This document shows positions 43,321 through 52,848 of a stretch of DNA of 53,915 bases, one piece after another (the first letter of the stretch is position 1; each line of letters begins with the position of its first letter). Location of the stretch: the NCBI RefSeq assembly GCF_000355905.1, contig NZ_APLF01000016.1, forward strand, positions 1 through 53,915, given 5' to 3'. The position numbers and the translations under genes are program-made. Under the pieces are notes generated by a model. It ran no database searches. It saw only the letters and a list, made by a program, of their open reading frames with translations, and was not told where the DNA came from. The stretch is from Psychroflexus gondwanensis ACAM 44. GTDB taxonomy: Bacteria; Bacteroidota; Bacteroidia; Flavobacteriales; Flavobacteriaceae.

Positions 43321-45165
43321 TTATAATTGTGGTAATAAAACAGTATCAATCGCGTGAACTACACCATTAGCCGCTTGAACATCAAACACAGCGATAGTGC
43401 TTACTCTACCATTAGGATCTGTTAAAGTTCCTGCAGTAGCATCTACCGTTAGGTCTGCTCCCAATGTAGTCACAGTTCCATCCATAAGATCGGATGATCT
43501 TACATTAGCTCCTGCAACAACGTGGGTATTCAAAGCAGCAGTTAAAGTAGCTGGATCTATATCTGCAATTCCTTCAACATCCAATTCGGTGAATAAATCA
43601 TCAAAAGCTGAATTAATTGGAGCAAATACTGTGAATGGAGCTGGAGCAGATCCATTTGGAGTAGATAGCGTCTCTACATAATTTTGTGCAGCCTGACCGT
43701 CATCGGTAAGCGCACTTACCAGACTACTAAAATTAGGGTCTGCCGTTGCAAAAGTGACTACGGTTGGTAAACCTATTACCGCGTCAACGATATGCACAAC
43801 ACCATTAGCCGCTAAATTATCTGGGGCTGTTACAGAAGATACACCATTTAATCTTACGCCATTATCTAAGTTGATATAAAAGCTCAAGTTGTTTTCAGTA
43901 TCACCAAACGTAGCAAGAGAATTGGTGTAACTTGTCGTTAAACCAGAAGAAAGTGCCGTTCCTGTTAAAACGTGATTTAATAAAACTTGAGTTACCACTT
44001 CCACTGGAAGATCTCCTAAGGCTGAACCATTCAAGAATATATCGAATGCAGCATTGGTTGGAGCAAAGACAGTATACTCGCTCGCCCTGTCGTTTAAAAC
44101 ATCATCAAGACCTGTCAATTGCAATGCAGCAAACAAACTAGACAAGTCATCATTCATCATAGCCAATCCTGTAATTGTTGGGTCAATAACATCAACTATC
44201 TGTTGTGGTAATAACACCTTGTCTATAGCATGTACTACACCATTATTGGTTTGCACATCTACTATTGCAATATTGGCATTTACCCCTGTAGCGTCTATAA
44301 CTTGAGCTCCATCTGATAAGTCAAACTCTAATTCTTCCCCTTGCAAAGTTGCTGCTGTTAACCCTGTTGTAAGATCACTTGATCTTACGTTAGATCCAGC
44401 AATAACATGATATTCTAAAATGGTAGCTAAAGTTGCAGGGGCAACATCCCCTAAACCTGAAGCACCAAGACCACTTAATAGAGACTCAAAAGCACTATTA
44501 ATTGGAGCAAAAACTGTAAAAGGCGAGGCTTCTGAACCTGATAGGATATCTACATAATTTGTCTGGTCGTTACTCGCCGCTATTAAAGCTTCCACTAAAA
44601 TTGAGAATTGAGGATTAGCCAAAGCTTGAGTTGTAACGCTCGGTAAGCCGATGACAGCATTTACTTCGTGGACAACACCATTAGTTGCCAGAATATCTGC
44701 TGTAGTAACATTAGAAACACCGTTTATTCTAACGCCGTCATCTGTATTAATAAATAGACTAAGATTACTTTCAGAAGCACTTCCTAAGCCTAAAGAAGTC
44801 ACATATCCTGTAGTTAAATCTGCTGCTAGGACTCTTCCGTTAACAACATGATTTAAAAGAACTTCTCTTAAGAGACTTTCTGGAACTTCTTCTAGACTTG
44901 AAAATCCATTGTCTCCCAAAAATGTACTAAACGCGTCGTTAGTAGGTGCAAATACCGTAAGGTCACCGCTACCACCAACAAATGGTGTAACTAAATCTGT
45001 ACGTTCTAAAGCAGCTAGAAGTGAAGAAAACTGATCATTTTCAGAAACAAGCCCTGCAATAGTTAAATCTCCCTGAGGAGGAGTTGGAGCGTCATCATCG
45101 TCTGAACATGCTAAGAATGCTGTAGCAAGAAACGCCACGAGCAAAAATTTTGATAGTAATTTCAT
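43321..45165 (-). CDS. Four-domain fasciclin (FAS1) lipoprotein
   Basis: Starting at ATG 45163-45165 gives 614 residues beginning MKLLSKFLLVAFLATAFLAC, a lipoprotein signal with Cys20 then SDDDD, a typical surface-export-like acidic tail; an upstream in-frame start would spoil it. Four FAS1 domains follow (about 30-165, 166-310, 311-450, 451-614), each with a TVFAP(T/I)N motif and an H-box (NGVVHxxD/NxVxLP). Domains 1 and 3, and 2 and 4, are most alike, showing duplication of a two-domain unit. FAS1 proteins mediate adhesion. It lies beside another lipoprotein gene on the same strand. Confidence 0.93.
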   Translation of the reverse strand: MKLLSKFLLVAFLATAFLACSDDDDAPTPPQGDLTIAGLVSENDQFSSLLAALERTDLVTPFVGGSGDLTVFAPTNDAFSTFLGDNGFSSLEEVPESLLREVLLNHVVNGRVLAADLTTGYVTSLGLGSASESNLSLFINTDDGVRINGVSNVTTADILATNGVVHEVNAVIGLPSVTTQALANPQFSILVEALIAASNDQTNYVDILSGSEASPFTVFAPINSAFESLLSGLGASGLGDVAPATLATILEYHVIAGSNVRSSDLTTGLTAATLQGEELEFDLSDGAQVIDATGVNANIAIVDVQTNNGVVHAIDKVLLPQQIVDVIDPTITGLAMMNDDLSSLFAALQLTGLDDVLNDRASEYTVFAPTNAAFDIFLNGSALGDLPVEVVTQVLLNHVLTGTALSSGLTTSYTNSLATFGDTENNLSFYINLDNGVRLNGVSSVTAPDNLAANGVVHIVDAVIGLPTVVTFATADPNFSSLVSALTDDGQAAQNYVETLSTPNGSAPAPFTVFAPINSAFDDLFTELDVEGIADIDPATLTAALNTHVVAGANVRSSDLMDGTVTTLGADLTVDATAGTLTDPNGRVSTIAVFDVQAANGVVHAIDTVLLPQL

Positions 45166-45304
45166 AGTTTTTTGTTTTATTGTTATGTGCATAAGACAAA
45201 CACAACTCAAAAGTTACTACCTCTAAAGCTCACTTTAATATGGATTTAACAAATAGGAGGATGAAATACTAAGGAATACTTAATAAATATCTAGGATTTA
45301 TTCC

Positions 45305-45958
45305 CTATTCACAATGGGAAGGTAATGAATCCAGCATATCGATAAATTCTTGGTTGTTATTGATAACAATTTCACGAGAATTTTTAGTAAGAAGTGTAAT
45401 AGGATAATCTATTTCGTAAACATCAGAATCGTGAAGATTTTCCAGGTATAGAAAAATAGCTTTGTTATTGAAGAAATGATGCGTTTGAAAAGAGGAGTTT
45501 ACATCATTGTAATCCTTAAGGGTTAAAGGAAAGTTTATTGAGTAACAATTAAACATAGTGATACTTTGAAAATCATCACACTGATTGGCCAATGCATTTA
45601 ATTCAGAAGTAGAATTTACCTCCTGAATGGTATAATCACTAAAGACTATAGAAGCTGGAAATACAATCTCGATAGTATCTTCTTCTCTTAAGTAACTTAA
45701 ATCATGTGCTGAATTAAAAACTCGGAGTTGGTCATTGACGGTAAGTTCATAAGGAAAAACAAGACTAAAACAAAAAGCATTGTCCACAACATCGTCAAAA
45801 GAAGCATTGTGAGAAGTTATAGATTGAAGTTTAGAGGAAAGATCGGATGAATGGTGTAAAGTATTTTCATCTTCTACCAATGGGGCATCGTCTTCATAGC
45901 AGCTCAGCATTAAAATGGGGAGCAATAAAAAAATAACCGCTTTATAAAATTTAACCAT
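45305..45958 (-). CDS. Lipoprotein with two cysteine-bounded repeats
   Basis: 217 residues with a lipobox ending LMLSC (Cys20) followed by acidic residues. Beyond a linker there are two similar domains: FCFSLVFPYELTVND...EIVFPASIVF...ELNALANQC (Cys63 to Cys127) and NCYSINFPLTLKDYN...EIDYPITLLT...EFIDMLDSLPSHC (Cys138 to Cys216). Each opens with C-x-S/I-L/N-x-FP and ends in a helix then Cys, so disulfides are likely. I know of similar unnamed flavobacterial proteins but no function. Its 5' end is 80 bp from the divergent sigma-factor gene. Confidence 0.75.
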   Translation of the reverse strand: MVKFYKAVIFLLLPILMLSCYEDDAPLVEDENTLHHSSDLSSKLQSITSHNASFDDVVDNAFCFSLVFPYELTVNDQLRVFNSAHDLSYLREEDTIEIVFPASIVFSDYTIQEVNSTSELNALANQCDDFQSITMFNCYSINFPLTLKDYNDVNSSFQTHHFFNNKAIFLYLENLHDSDVYEIDYPITLLTKNSREIVINNNQEFIDMLDSLPSHCE

Positions 45959-46025
45959 GTATTTTTAATTTACACTCATAAAACAACTTAGGACTTATAA
46001 TTCCTACCAAATTAAACTTTTTTTA

Positions 46026-46033
46026 TAATTTTG
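46026..46033 (+). promoter_or_regulatory. Candidate -7 box for the sigma factor operon
   Basis: TAATTTTG fits TAnnTTTG but lies only 5 bp before the ATG at 46039; if used, the message would be almost leaderless. It lies in the 80-bp divergent region shared with the lipoprotein gene. Confidence 0.3.
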
Positions 46034-46038
46034 AATTC

Positions 46039-46563
46039 ATGAAAAATGCAAAACCTTTATTTGAAAATACCTGTGAAAAAACTGTATTTTCAAAACTTCA
46101 CGAAAGGTATGCAAAAGATTTACACGATTTTATTTACTATAAATTTGGCGAACACTATAACCCTAAAGACAAAGTTCAAGAAGCGTTTATGAAACTCTGG
46201 GAGAATTGCAAAAAAATATCACCTGACAAGGCTAAGAGTTACTTATTTTCAGTGGCTAACAACACCACTCTAAATACCATAAAACATAGAAAAGTAGTCT
46301 TAAAATACGAGACAGATGCTTCAAAAAGTACCTCGAATAATCAAGACCCTCAATTTTTACTTGAAGAAAAAGAATACTTAAGTAAATACCAAAAGGCCTT
46401 ATCCAAGCTTACAGAAGAAAAACGAGTCGCCTTTATGCTGAATAGAGTCGAAGGGAAAAAACATAAAGAAATTGCAGAGCTATTAGGGATTTCCAGAAAA
46501 GCTGTTGAAAAACGAATCTACTCTGCACTCAAACAACTTAGACAAGATATTGATGGAATTTAA
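46039..46563 (+). CDS. ECF-type RNA polymerase sigma factor (FecI-like)
   Basis: 174 residues. Sigma region 2 is recognisable (ERYAKDLHDFIYYKFG, KVQEAFMKLWENC, SYLFSVANNTTLNTIKHRK) and region 4 (LTEEKRVAFMLNRVEGKKHK, AELLGISRKAVEKRIYSALK). It directs transcription of target operons when released by its FecR-like anti-sigma partner, encoded 56 bp downstream. The target promoters cannot be read from here; self-activation of this operon and the divergent lipoprotein gene are natural guesses. Confidence 0.93.
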   Translation: MKNAKPLFENTCEKTVFSKLHERYAKDLHDFIYYKFGEHYNPKDKVQEAFMKLWENCKKISPDKAKSYLFSVANNTTLNTIKHRKVVLKYETDASKSTSNNQDPQFLLEEKEYLSKYQKALSKLTEEKRVAFMLNRVEGKKHKEIAELLGISRKAVEKRIYSALKQLRQDIDGI

Positions 46564-46619
46564 CAGGTTTAGAGTAGGAGATTCCGTAAGTAAATTGTCT
46601 TATAAGTGATTAAATTGCT

Positions 46620-47522
46620 ATGAAAGAGGAATATTTAATTGAAAAGTGGCTCAGTGATGAGCTCACTGCAGAAGAAAGGGAGGCGTTTAAAAAATTAGAC
46701 GCCTACCCTTCTTATGTCAAAATCTCCGAAAAAGCAAAACTGTTTAAGGCCCCTGAATTTGATGTTCAAGATTCTCTTACTAAGCTTGAATCTAACCTTC
46801 ACCAACCTGCTCAAAAAACGCCCTTCAATTTTTACAAGACCATTGGTATAGTTGCAGCTATATGCATCATAGTCTTTTCGGCTATAAAACTATTAAATCA
46901 AACTTCATATTCAGAAAGCATACAAACTCAAGTTGCTGAGACAAAAACTTTGAGTCTACCAGATGACTCTGAAGTGAATTTAAGCGCGAAGTCAATTTTA
47001 CAATTTAACTCTTCAACTTGGGCAAAAGAAAGGATTTTAGATTTGGAAGGGGAAGCTTTTTTTAAAGTCTCTACAGGGAATAAATTTATAGTAAAAACAA
47101 GCTATGGAAACATTCAGGTTCTTGGCACACAGTTTAATGTAAAGTCCAGACCTTATGGGTTTGAAGTGACTTGCTATGAAGGTTCCGTAGAAGTAAGCCT
47201 CAACACCAAAAAGTATATTCTACAACCCAAAGATGTTTTAAGTTTCAAAACTAAAAAAGTCACTACGTCCAAAACTGCTTTTACAAATCCAAGCTGGATC
47301 AACAAGACCTCACAATTTCAAAGCACTTCGCTAGAATCGGTTATACAAGAATTCAATCTCTACTACGACGTAGAGTTCGACACCTCAGCCATCAATTCTT
47401 CTAGACTCTATACTGGAAGTTTTGTGCATAATGATCTAGAAAATGCCTTAAAATCCATTACTTTGCCTTTAGATTTGACCTACCAGATAAATGGTAAAAA
47501 GGTCATATTGTCTAAAAAGTGA
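46620..47522 (+). CDS. FecR-family anti-sigma factor
   Basis: 300 residues. N-terminal cytoplasmic segment that binds the sigma factor (IEKWLSDELTAEEREAFKKL), a transmembrane helix near 73-91 (TIGIVAAICIIVFSAIKLL), the periplasmic FecR domain (about 95-200: TLSLPDDSEVNLSAKSILQF, EGEAFFKVST, VLGTQFNVKS) and a C-terminal DUF4974-like domain (VIQEFNLYYDVEFD, LTYQINGKKVIL). It carries the ligand signal from the outer-membrane receptor to the sigma factor. The stop overlaps the GTG start of the receptor gene. Confidence 0.93.
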   Translation: MKEEYLIEKWLSDELTAEEREAFKKLDAYPSYVKISEKAKLFKAPEFDVQDSLTKLESNLHQPAQKTPFNFYKTIGIVAAICIIVFSAIKLLNQTSYSESIQTQVAETKTLSLPDDSEVNLSAKSILQFNSSTWAKERILDLEGEAFFKVSTGNKFIVKTSYGNIQVLGTQFNVKSRPYGFEVTCYEGSVEVSLNTKKYILQPKDVLSFKTKKVTTSKTAFTNPSWINKTSQFQSTSLESVIQEFNLYYDVEFDTSAINSSRLYTGSFVHNDLENALKSITLPLDLTYQINGKKVILSKK

Positions 47523-50035
47523 GGTTACTGAATTTACATTCTATTTTACTTATCCTTTTGAGCTTTAGCAGTTATGGCTATGCTCAGAACTCAACTCGTG
47601 AACTAGGTTTAAGCGAATTTTTGAAAACTATTGAGAGTCGATTTGAAGTCAACTTTTCATATGCCGATGATCAAATAGAAAACCTTATTGTAACTCCCCA
47701 TTCTTCTTTAAATTCACTAGAAGAGTACCTCAATTTTTTAGAAATATCGACTCCTTTTGTATACGAACAGCATTCCGACAAAAATATACTAATCATTCCA
47801 AATGATAATGAATTTGAATTGTGTGTAGTCGTTAAAGATGAGTTGACTCAAAACCAACTGACAGAGGCATTGCTTAAGGTGGGCAACTACCTTTACAAAT
47901 CGAATGCTTCAGGCCAATTTAAAATACCGGTAAGCGCTAAAGAAATCGACTTAAAGATTAGGGTGAAGGGCTACGCTCCAGAGTTTAAAAGAGTTTTAAC
48001 CAGCAAAACTAGATCTTGCATTGAAATTATGGTCTCCCCTTTTTCTGTGATGCTTGAAGAAATTATCTTAACCAATTATTTAACAGGTGGCATTCAAAAA
48101 TATAGGTCTGGGATTTTAAAGCTCGATTATGAAAGCTTTGGATTGTTACCTGGGCTAGTAGAACCTGATGTTTTACAGAGTATCCAGGCGCTTCCTGGCA
48201 TAACTAGTCGCCAAGAAAGTGTATCCTATCTCAATGTAAGAGGAGGTACACATGACCAAAATTTATTTTTGTGGGACGGTATTAAAATGTACCATACCTC
48301 CCACTTTTTCGGGATGATTTCTGCCTTTAATCCCTACATGACCAAAAGCGTAAAATTGATCAAAAACGGAACTTCCTCACGATATGGTGATGGAGTTTCT
48401 AGTGTGATCGATATGCGTACTAAAGATTCTATTGCGAAGTCTTTTAAAGCTGAAGCTGGAGTGAACCTAATCAATGCTGATGTTTATATTGAAGCCCCAG
48501 TGTCGCCTACCTCTTCCCTTGAGTTTTCTTTTAGAGAATCCATCAATGATATTTGGGAGAGCCCAACCTACAATCAATATTTTGATAAAATCTTCCAGAA
48601 TACTGAAGTTACCAACGAAACAAATCCTGCCTCTCAACAAAATAATGAATTTATATTTTACGATGCTACTTTAAACTACAAGCACAAGCTCACTGAAAAG
48701 GATTATATAAAAGGTAATTTCTTTTACACGCACGATGAATTTTCATTGAACAGGTTTGAAATCTTAGGCAATAGGATTAATACAAGGTCTAGCGAACTCG
48801 AACAAACCAATGTGGCTGGAGGCCTTTATTATGAGAGAAACTGGTCTGAATCAACAAAGACTGAAATTCAGTTTTATACTTCCAAATATAATCAAAACTC
48901 TGTCAATACGAATTTATTGAATGACCAAAGCCTAGAGCAAATCAATGAAGTAAGAGAAATCGGAGTTCGTGTTAATCTAAAAACCAATTTATCTTCAAAG
49001 CTTAATCTAGAATCTGGATATCAGTTTAACGAGACTGGGATTCTCAATTCAGAATCTATCGATAATCCAGGGTTTTTAAGAGAAACTCAAAACTCTATTT
49101 TAACGAACAGCCTTTATAGCCAGTTAAACTATCTGTCCACAAATAAAGACCTCAGTGTAGAATTTGGAGGAAGACTTAATCATTTTTCAAAATTTAACAA
49201 GGTGGTAATTGAGCCTAGATTTAACTTAAGTTATAAAATAGTGGACCATTTTTACCTGGAAGTCCTAGGTGAACAAAAAAGCCAAGTCACCTCTCAAATT
49301 ATCGATTTACAAACGGATTTTTTAGGTGTTCAAAATAGAAGGTGGGTCCTTTCCAATCCTAATAACCGACCAATTATACAAAGCCAACAAGTCTCGACTG
49401 GACTCAATTACGTAAAACCAAGTTGGTTTATCAATGCAGATGTCTACTACAAACACGTAGAAGGAATCACCACGCAAGGACAAGGTTTTCAAAATCAGTT
49501 TCAATTTTTACAAGTCCATGGAAGTTATGAAGTAAAAGGAATTGATTTTTTAATCAATAAAAATTTCGATCCCATTTCTGGATGGGCAAGCTATTCCATA
49601 TCCGACAATTTTTACCATTTTGACGCTTTAGACCCCTCGCGTTTTCAAAACAATCTGGATATACAACATGTGATTTCTTTTGGTTTGAGTTACGAGAAAA
49701 AGGGCTTAAAATTATCTACTGGATTTAACTGGCATTCTGGAGCTCCTATTACGCTTCCTATAGAAAATCAAGGCGTAAACCCTCAGCAAATTCTATTTCA
49801 AAGGCCAAACGCGGAGCGATTACCCGATTACTTTAGGTTAGATTTTTCAACAACCTACAACTTTGCCATTTTTAAAAATGTGAATGCTCTTGCTGGTTTG
49901 TCCTTCTGGAATGTGTTTGGAAATTCGAATATATACGATCAGTTTAATCGGTTGGATGAAGAGCAAAATATCCAAACCTTTCAACAACAAGGTTTAAATT
50001 TTACACCAAATTTAGTGTTCAGACTTAAGTTTTAA
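47519..50035 (+). CDS. TonB-dependent transducer receptor with N-terminal STN-like domain
   Basis: 838 residues starting at GTG 47519 (overlapping the FecR stop by 4 bp). After a signal peptide there is an STN-like domain (about 28-95: LSEFLKTIESRFEVNFSYAD, LEEYLNFLEIST), the module that talks to FecR, then a carboxypeptidase-like fold (about 100-165) and a plug with ALPGITSRQESVSYLNVRGG and a barrel ending FTPNLVFRLKF. It should both import a ligand and signal its presence. The ligand is unknown. The gene ends the signalling operon. Confidence 0.92.
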   Translation: MRLLNLHSILLILLSFSSYGYAQNSTRELGLSEFLKTIESRFEVNFSYADDQIENLIVTPHSSLNSLEEYLNFLEISTPFVYEQHSDKNILIIPNDNEFELCVVVKDELTQNQLTEALLKVGNYLYKSNASGQFKIPVSAKEIDLKIRVKGYAPEFKRVLTSKTRSCIEIMVSPFSVMLEEIILTNYLTGGIQKYRSGILKLDYESFGLLPGLVEPDVLQSIQALPGITSRQESVSYLNVRGGTHDQNLFLWDGIKMYHTSHFFGMISAFNPYMTKSVKLIKNGTSSRYGDGVSSVIDMRTKDSIAKSFKAEAGVNLINADVYIEAPVSPTSSLEFSFRESINDIWESPTYNQYFDKIFQNTEVTNETNPASQQNNEFIFYDATLNYKHKLTEKDYIKGNFFYTHDEFSLNRFEILGNRINTRSSELEQTNVAGGLYYERNWSESTKTEIQFYTSKYNQNSVNTNLLNDQSLEQINEVREIGVRVNLKTNLSSKLNLESGYQFNETGILNSESIDNPGFLRETQNSILTNSLYSQLNYLSTNKDLSVEFGGRLNHFSKFNKVVIEPRFNLSYKIVDHFYLEVLGEQKSQVTSQIIDLQTDFLGVQNRRWVLSNPNNRPIIQSQQVSTGLNYVKPSWFINADVYYKHVEGITTQGQGFQNQFQFLQVHGSYEVKGIDFLINKNFDPISGWASYSISDNFYHFDALDPSRFQNNLDIQHVISFGLSYEKKGLKLSTGFNWHSGAPITLPIENQGVNPQQILFQRPNAERLPDYFRLDFSTTYNFAIFKNVNALAGLSFWNVFGNSNIYDQFNRLDEEQNIQTFQQQGLNFTPNLVFRLKF

Positions 50036-50218
50036 TAACCTCTAAAGGTTTTTCTCTAAACATCAACTGTTTTAGGAAGAATTATTTTATTGCACAAAGT
50101 TACAACTTTAGTATATTTAAAATCTTAAATCGCAATATAAACTGAACTTGAGAAAGTATTCCTTAAACTTTTCACTCAAACTCAAGTCTTATTTACATAT
50201 GGAACTCTAATTTAATTA

Positions 50219-52732
50219 ATGACTATGAAACAAATTCTATTTTTTACCACCTTTCTTTTTGCTTTATGTGCTCAAGCACAAGGAGTGAAGCTAAAAGACT
50301 ACTTACCTCAAGATGTAACCTATAATCAAAACATTCCTACTCCCAGTGACATCATTGGTTTTGTTCCTGGAGATTGGCATGTTTCTCACGATAAACTGGT
50401 TCAATACATGAGAGCCATAGCAGAATCTTCAGATAGGGTTAGAATAAAAAACAGAGGCTTTACTTACGAGAAGAGACCTCTTATTTTACTTACTATTACC
50501 TCTCCAAAGAATCATAAAAACCTAGCTGAAATTCAAGAGAACCATCTCAAGATTATATCTGGAGAGGTCTCTGAATCTCAATTGGAATCTATGCCCATTG
50601 TAGTGAATCAGGGATTTTCTGTCCACGGTAATGAACCTAGCGGTGCCAATGCCTCTTTAGTTTTAGCCTATTATCTTGCTGCTGCAGAAGGACCTTCTAT
50701 AGACCAGATGTTGGAGAATACTGTTATACTCCTCGACCCAAGTTTCAACCCAGATGGTTTACAACGATTTGCCTATTGGACCAATACCAATAGAAGTACA
50801 AATTTGAATCCTGACCCACAAGATCGCGAATTCTCTGAAATTTGGCCAGAGGGCAGAACAAATCATTATTGGTTCGACCTTAATAGAGATTGGCTTCCCC
50901 TACAACTTTTGGAAAGCCAGGCTAGAGTAAAAACATTTTACGATTGGAGACCTAATGTCTTAACCGATCACCACGAGATGGGCTCAAATTCTTCCTTCTT
51001 TTTTCAACCTGGTATCCCCGAGAGAACCAATCCCCTCACCCCACAACTCAACCAAGATCTTACGGAACAAATCGGTAACTACCATGCTGAGGCTCTAGAC
51101 AGTATTGGTTCTTTATATTATTCGAAAGAAAGTTTTGATGACTTTTACTACGGTAAAGGGTCTACCTTTCCAGACATTAATGGTTCTATAGGTATTCTGT
51201 TCGAACAAGCAAGCTCTAGAGGTTCTGGACAAATGACTGATAATGGATTATTGACATTCCCCTTCACCATCAAAAATCAATTTACCACAGCCCTCTCCAC
51301 TTTGAAAGCTTCCTTAGAATTGAAAACTGACATTCTCAAGCTACAGTATAGTTTTTATAGAAACGCCGAGAAGAACGCTGAGAAGGGAGCTTATGTGTTT
51401 GGTAGAAAGAACGATCCTGTCTTAGCCAACGAATTGGCAAAAGTCTTGGAGCAACATCAAGTAGAGCTTTATAAGCTTGAAAAAAATGAACGTTTTAATG
51501 GAAAGGATTTCGATCAAAATTCTTCGTATATCATTCCTAAAAACCAATTACAACATAGGCTCGTGGAAGCCATGTTTGAGGAACGTACGAGTTTTAACGA
51601 TAGTATTTTTTACGATGTCTCTGCCTGGAGTTTCAGACATGCTTTTGATGTAGATTTTGCTGAAGTAAAATCTATAGATATGGGTGAAAAACTAGCTTCA
51701 GTAGAATTGGACATCCCCAATGATCTTCAAAAATCTGAGTATGCTTATGCTTTACGCTGGAATGATTTTAATGCCCCAAAGGTTTTATATAAAATCATGG
51801 ATGAAGGCATGCGTGTAAAAGTGGCCCAAAAACCATTTCAATCTAAAACTGAAGCTTTTGATTATGGAACTATTGTAATTCCTGTACAAAATCAACAGAA
51901 AACCAGTAAAGAAATCTATGCTCTCCTCGATGAATTACAAAAGGAAAATCATGTGAAGCTTTCACCATTAAAAACTGGATTAACCCAAGGAATTAATCTT
52001 GGAAGTCCTAATATGAGTCATTTAGAAATGCCTAAAATCGCTATGCTTGTTGGCGAAGGAGTAAGGTCTTATGATGCCGGAGAAATATGGCACATGCTAG
52101 ATTTTAGATTCGAGATTCCGGTTACTAAGCTAGATACCGAAAATTTCAATAGAACTAGCCTAGAGAGCTATACCCACTTGGTTATTCCTAGCTCAAGTTC
52201 TAATGCCTTATCAGCTTCAGAAAAAGAAAAGCTAAAAGACTGGGTGAGGAAAGGTGGAAACCTTATCGCCTATAAAGGCACCATGAATTGGCTGAAAGCT
52301 GAAGAGATGATTGACTTTAAAACGAAAAAAGATAGTGTTGTCGCCAAGGACATCAGTTTTATAGAGCGATCTGAATTTTATGGCGCTAAGCAAATTGGAG
52401 GAGCTATTTTTAAAGCTAAAATTGACAGATCTCATCCTATAGTTTATGGTTACGATGGTGATGAGATAGCCCTTTTTAGAAACTCCAACTTAATGCTAGA
52501 GGCAGATACTTTAAGTTTTAATAATCCTATTCAATATACCAACTCACCCTTATTAAGCGGATATATAAATGCGGAAAATTTAGAATTGATTAAAGGCACT
52601 GTGCCCTTTAAACAAAATGGGTATGGAAGAGGAAACGTGATGATCTTTACTGATAATACCAACTTTAGAGCCTTTTGGCTTGGAACCTTCAAATTATTTT
52701 TAAACTCAATCTTTTTTAGCGATCAGATGTAA
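50219..52732 (+). CDS. M14 family zinc carboxypeptidase
   Basis: 837 residues with a signal peptide (FTTFLFALCAQAQG); ATG 50219 and ATG 50225 are both possible. Zinc ligands are His136 and Glu139 in SVHGNEPSG and His251 or His252 in LTDHHEMGS; a catalytic Glu should sit later (near FEQASS). After the peptidase domain (about 50-370) is a long extra region ending in a glutamine-amidotransferase-like fold (VIPSSSSNALSASEKEKLKD). The same composite layout is known for large Bacteroidota M14 peptidases. It cuts C-terminal residues from peptides in the periplasm. Confidence 0.92.
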   Translation: MTMKQILFFTTFLFALCAQAQGVKLKDYLPQDVTYNQNIPTPSDIIGFVPGDWHVSHDKLVQYMRAIAESSDRVRIKNRGFTYEKRPLILLTITSPKNHKNLAEIQENHLKIISGEVSESQLESMPIVVNQGFSVHGNEPSGANASLVLAYYLAAAEGPSIDQMLENTVILLDPSFNPDGLQRFAYWTNTNRSTNLNPDPQDREFSEIWPEGRTNHYWFDLNRDWLPLQLLESQARVKTFYDWRPNVLTDHHEMGSNSSFFFQPGIPERTNPLTPQLNQDLTEQIGNYHAEALDSIGSLYYSKESFDDFYYGKGSTFPDINGSIGILFEQASSRGSGQMTDNGLLTFPFTIKNQFTTALSTLKASLELKTDILKLQYSFYRNAEKNAEKGAYVFGRKNDPVLANELAKVLEQHQVELYKLEKNERFNGKDFDQNSSYIIPKNQLQHRLVEAMFEERTSFNDSIFYDVSAWSFRHAFDVDFAEVKSIDMGEKLASVELDIPNDLQKSEYAYALRWNDFNAPKVLYKIMDEGMRVKVAQKPFQSKTEAFDYGTIVIPVQNQQKTSKEIYALLDELQKENHVKLSPLKTGLTQGINLGSPNMSHLEMPKIAMLVGEGVRSYDAGEIWHMLDFRFEIPVTKLDTENFNRTSLESYTHLVIPSSSSNALSASEKEKLKDWVRKGGNLIAYKGTMNWLKAEEMIDFKTKKDSVVAKDISFIERSEFYGAKQIGGAIFKAKIDRSHPIVYGYDGDEIALFRNSNLMLEADTLSFNNPIQYTNSPLLSGYINAENLELIKGTVPFKQNGYGRGNVMIFTDNTNFRAFWLGTFKLFLNSIFFSDQM

Positions 52733-52752
52733 TATAGTTATTTCTATCCATT

Positions 52753-52790
52753 ACAGAAGTCCATTTCTATACCTAGAAATGGACTTCTGT
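52753..52790. terminator. Perfect 17-bp hairpin after the M14 gene
   Basis: ACAGAAGTCCATTTCTA-TACC-TAGAAATGGACTTCTGT, a perfect 17-bp stem 20 bp after the stop codon. The T-tract after it is weak (GTTTAG), so it may be a terminator, a message-stabilising 3' structure, or both. Confidence 0.7.
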
Positions 52791-52848
52791 GTTTAGAGTC
52801 AAAATTATTGTAATTTCAATACTACATTTATGTTGAGAAAATAAAACT

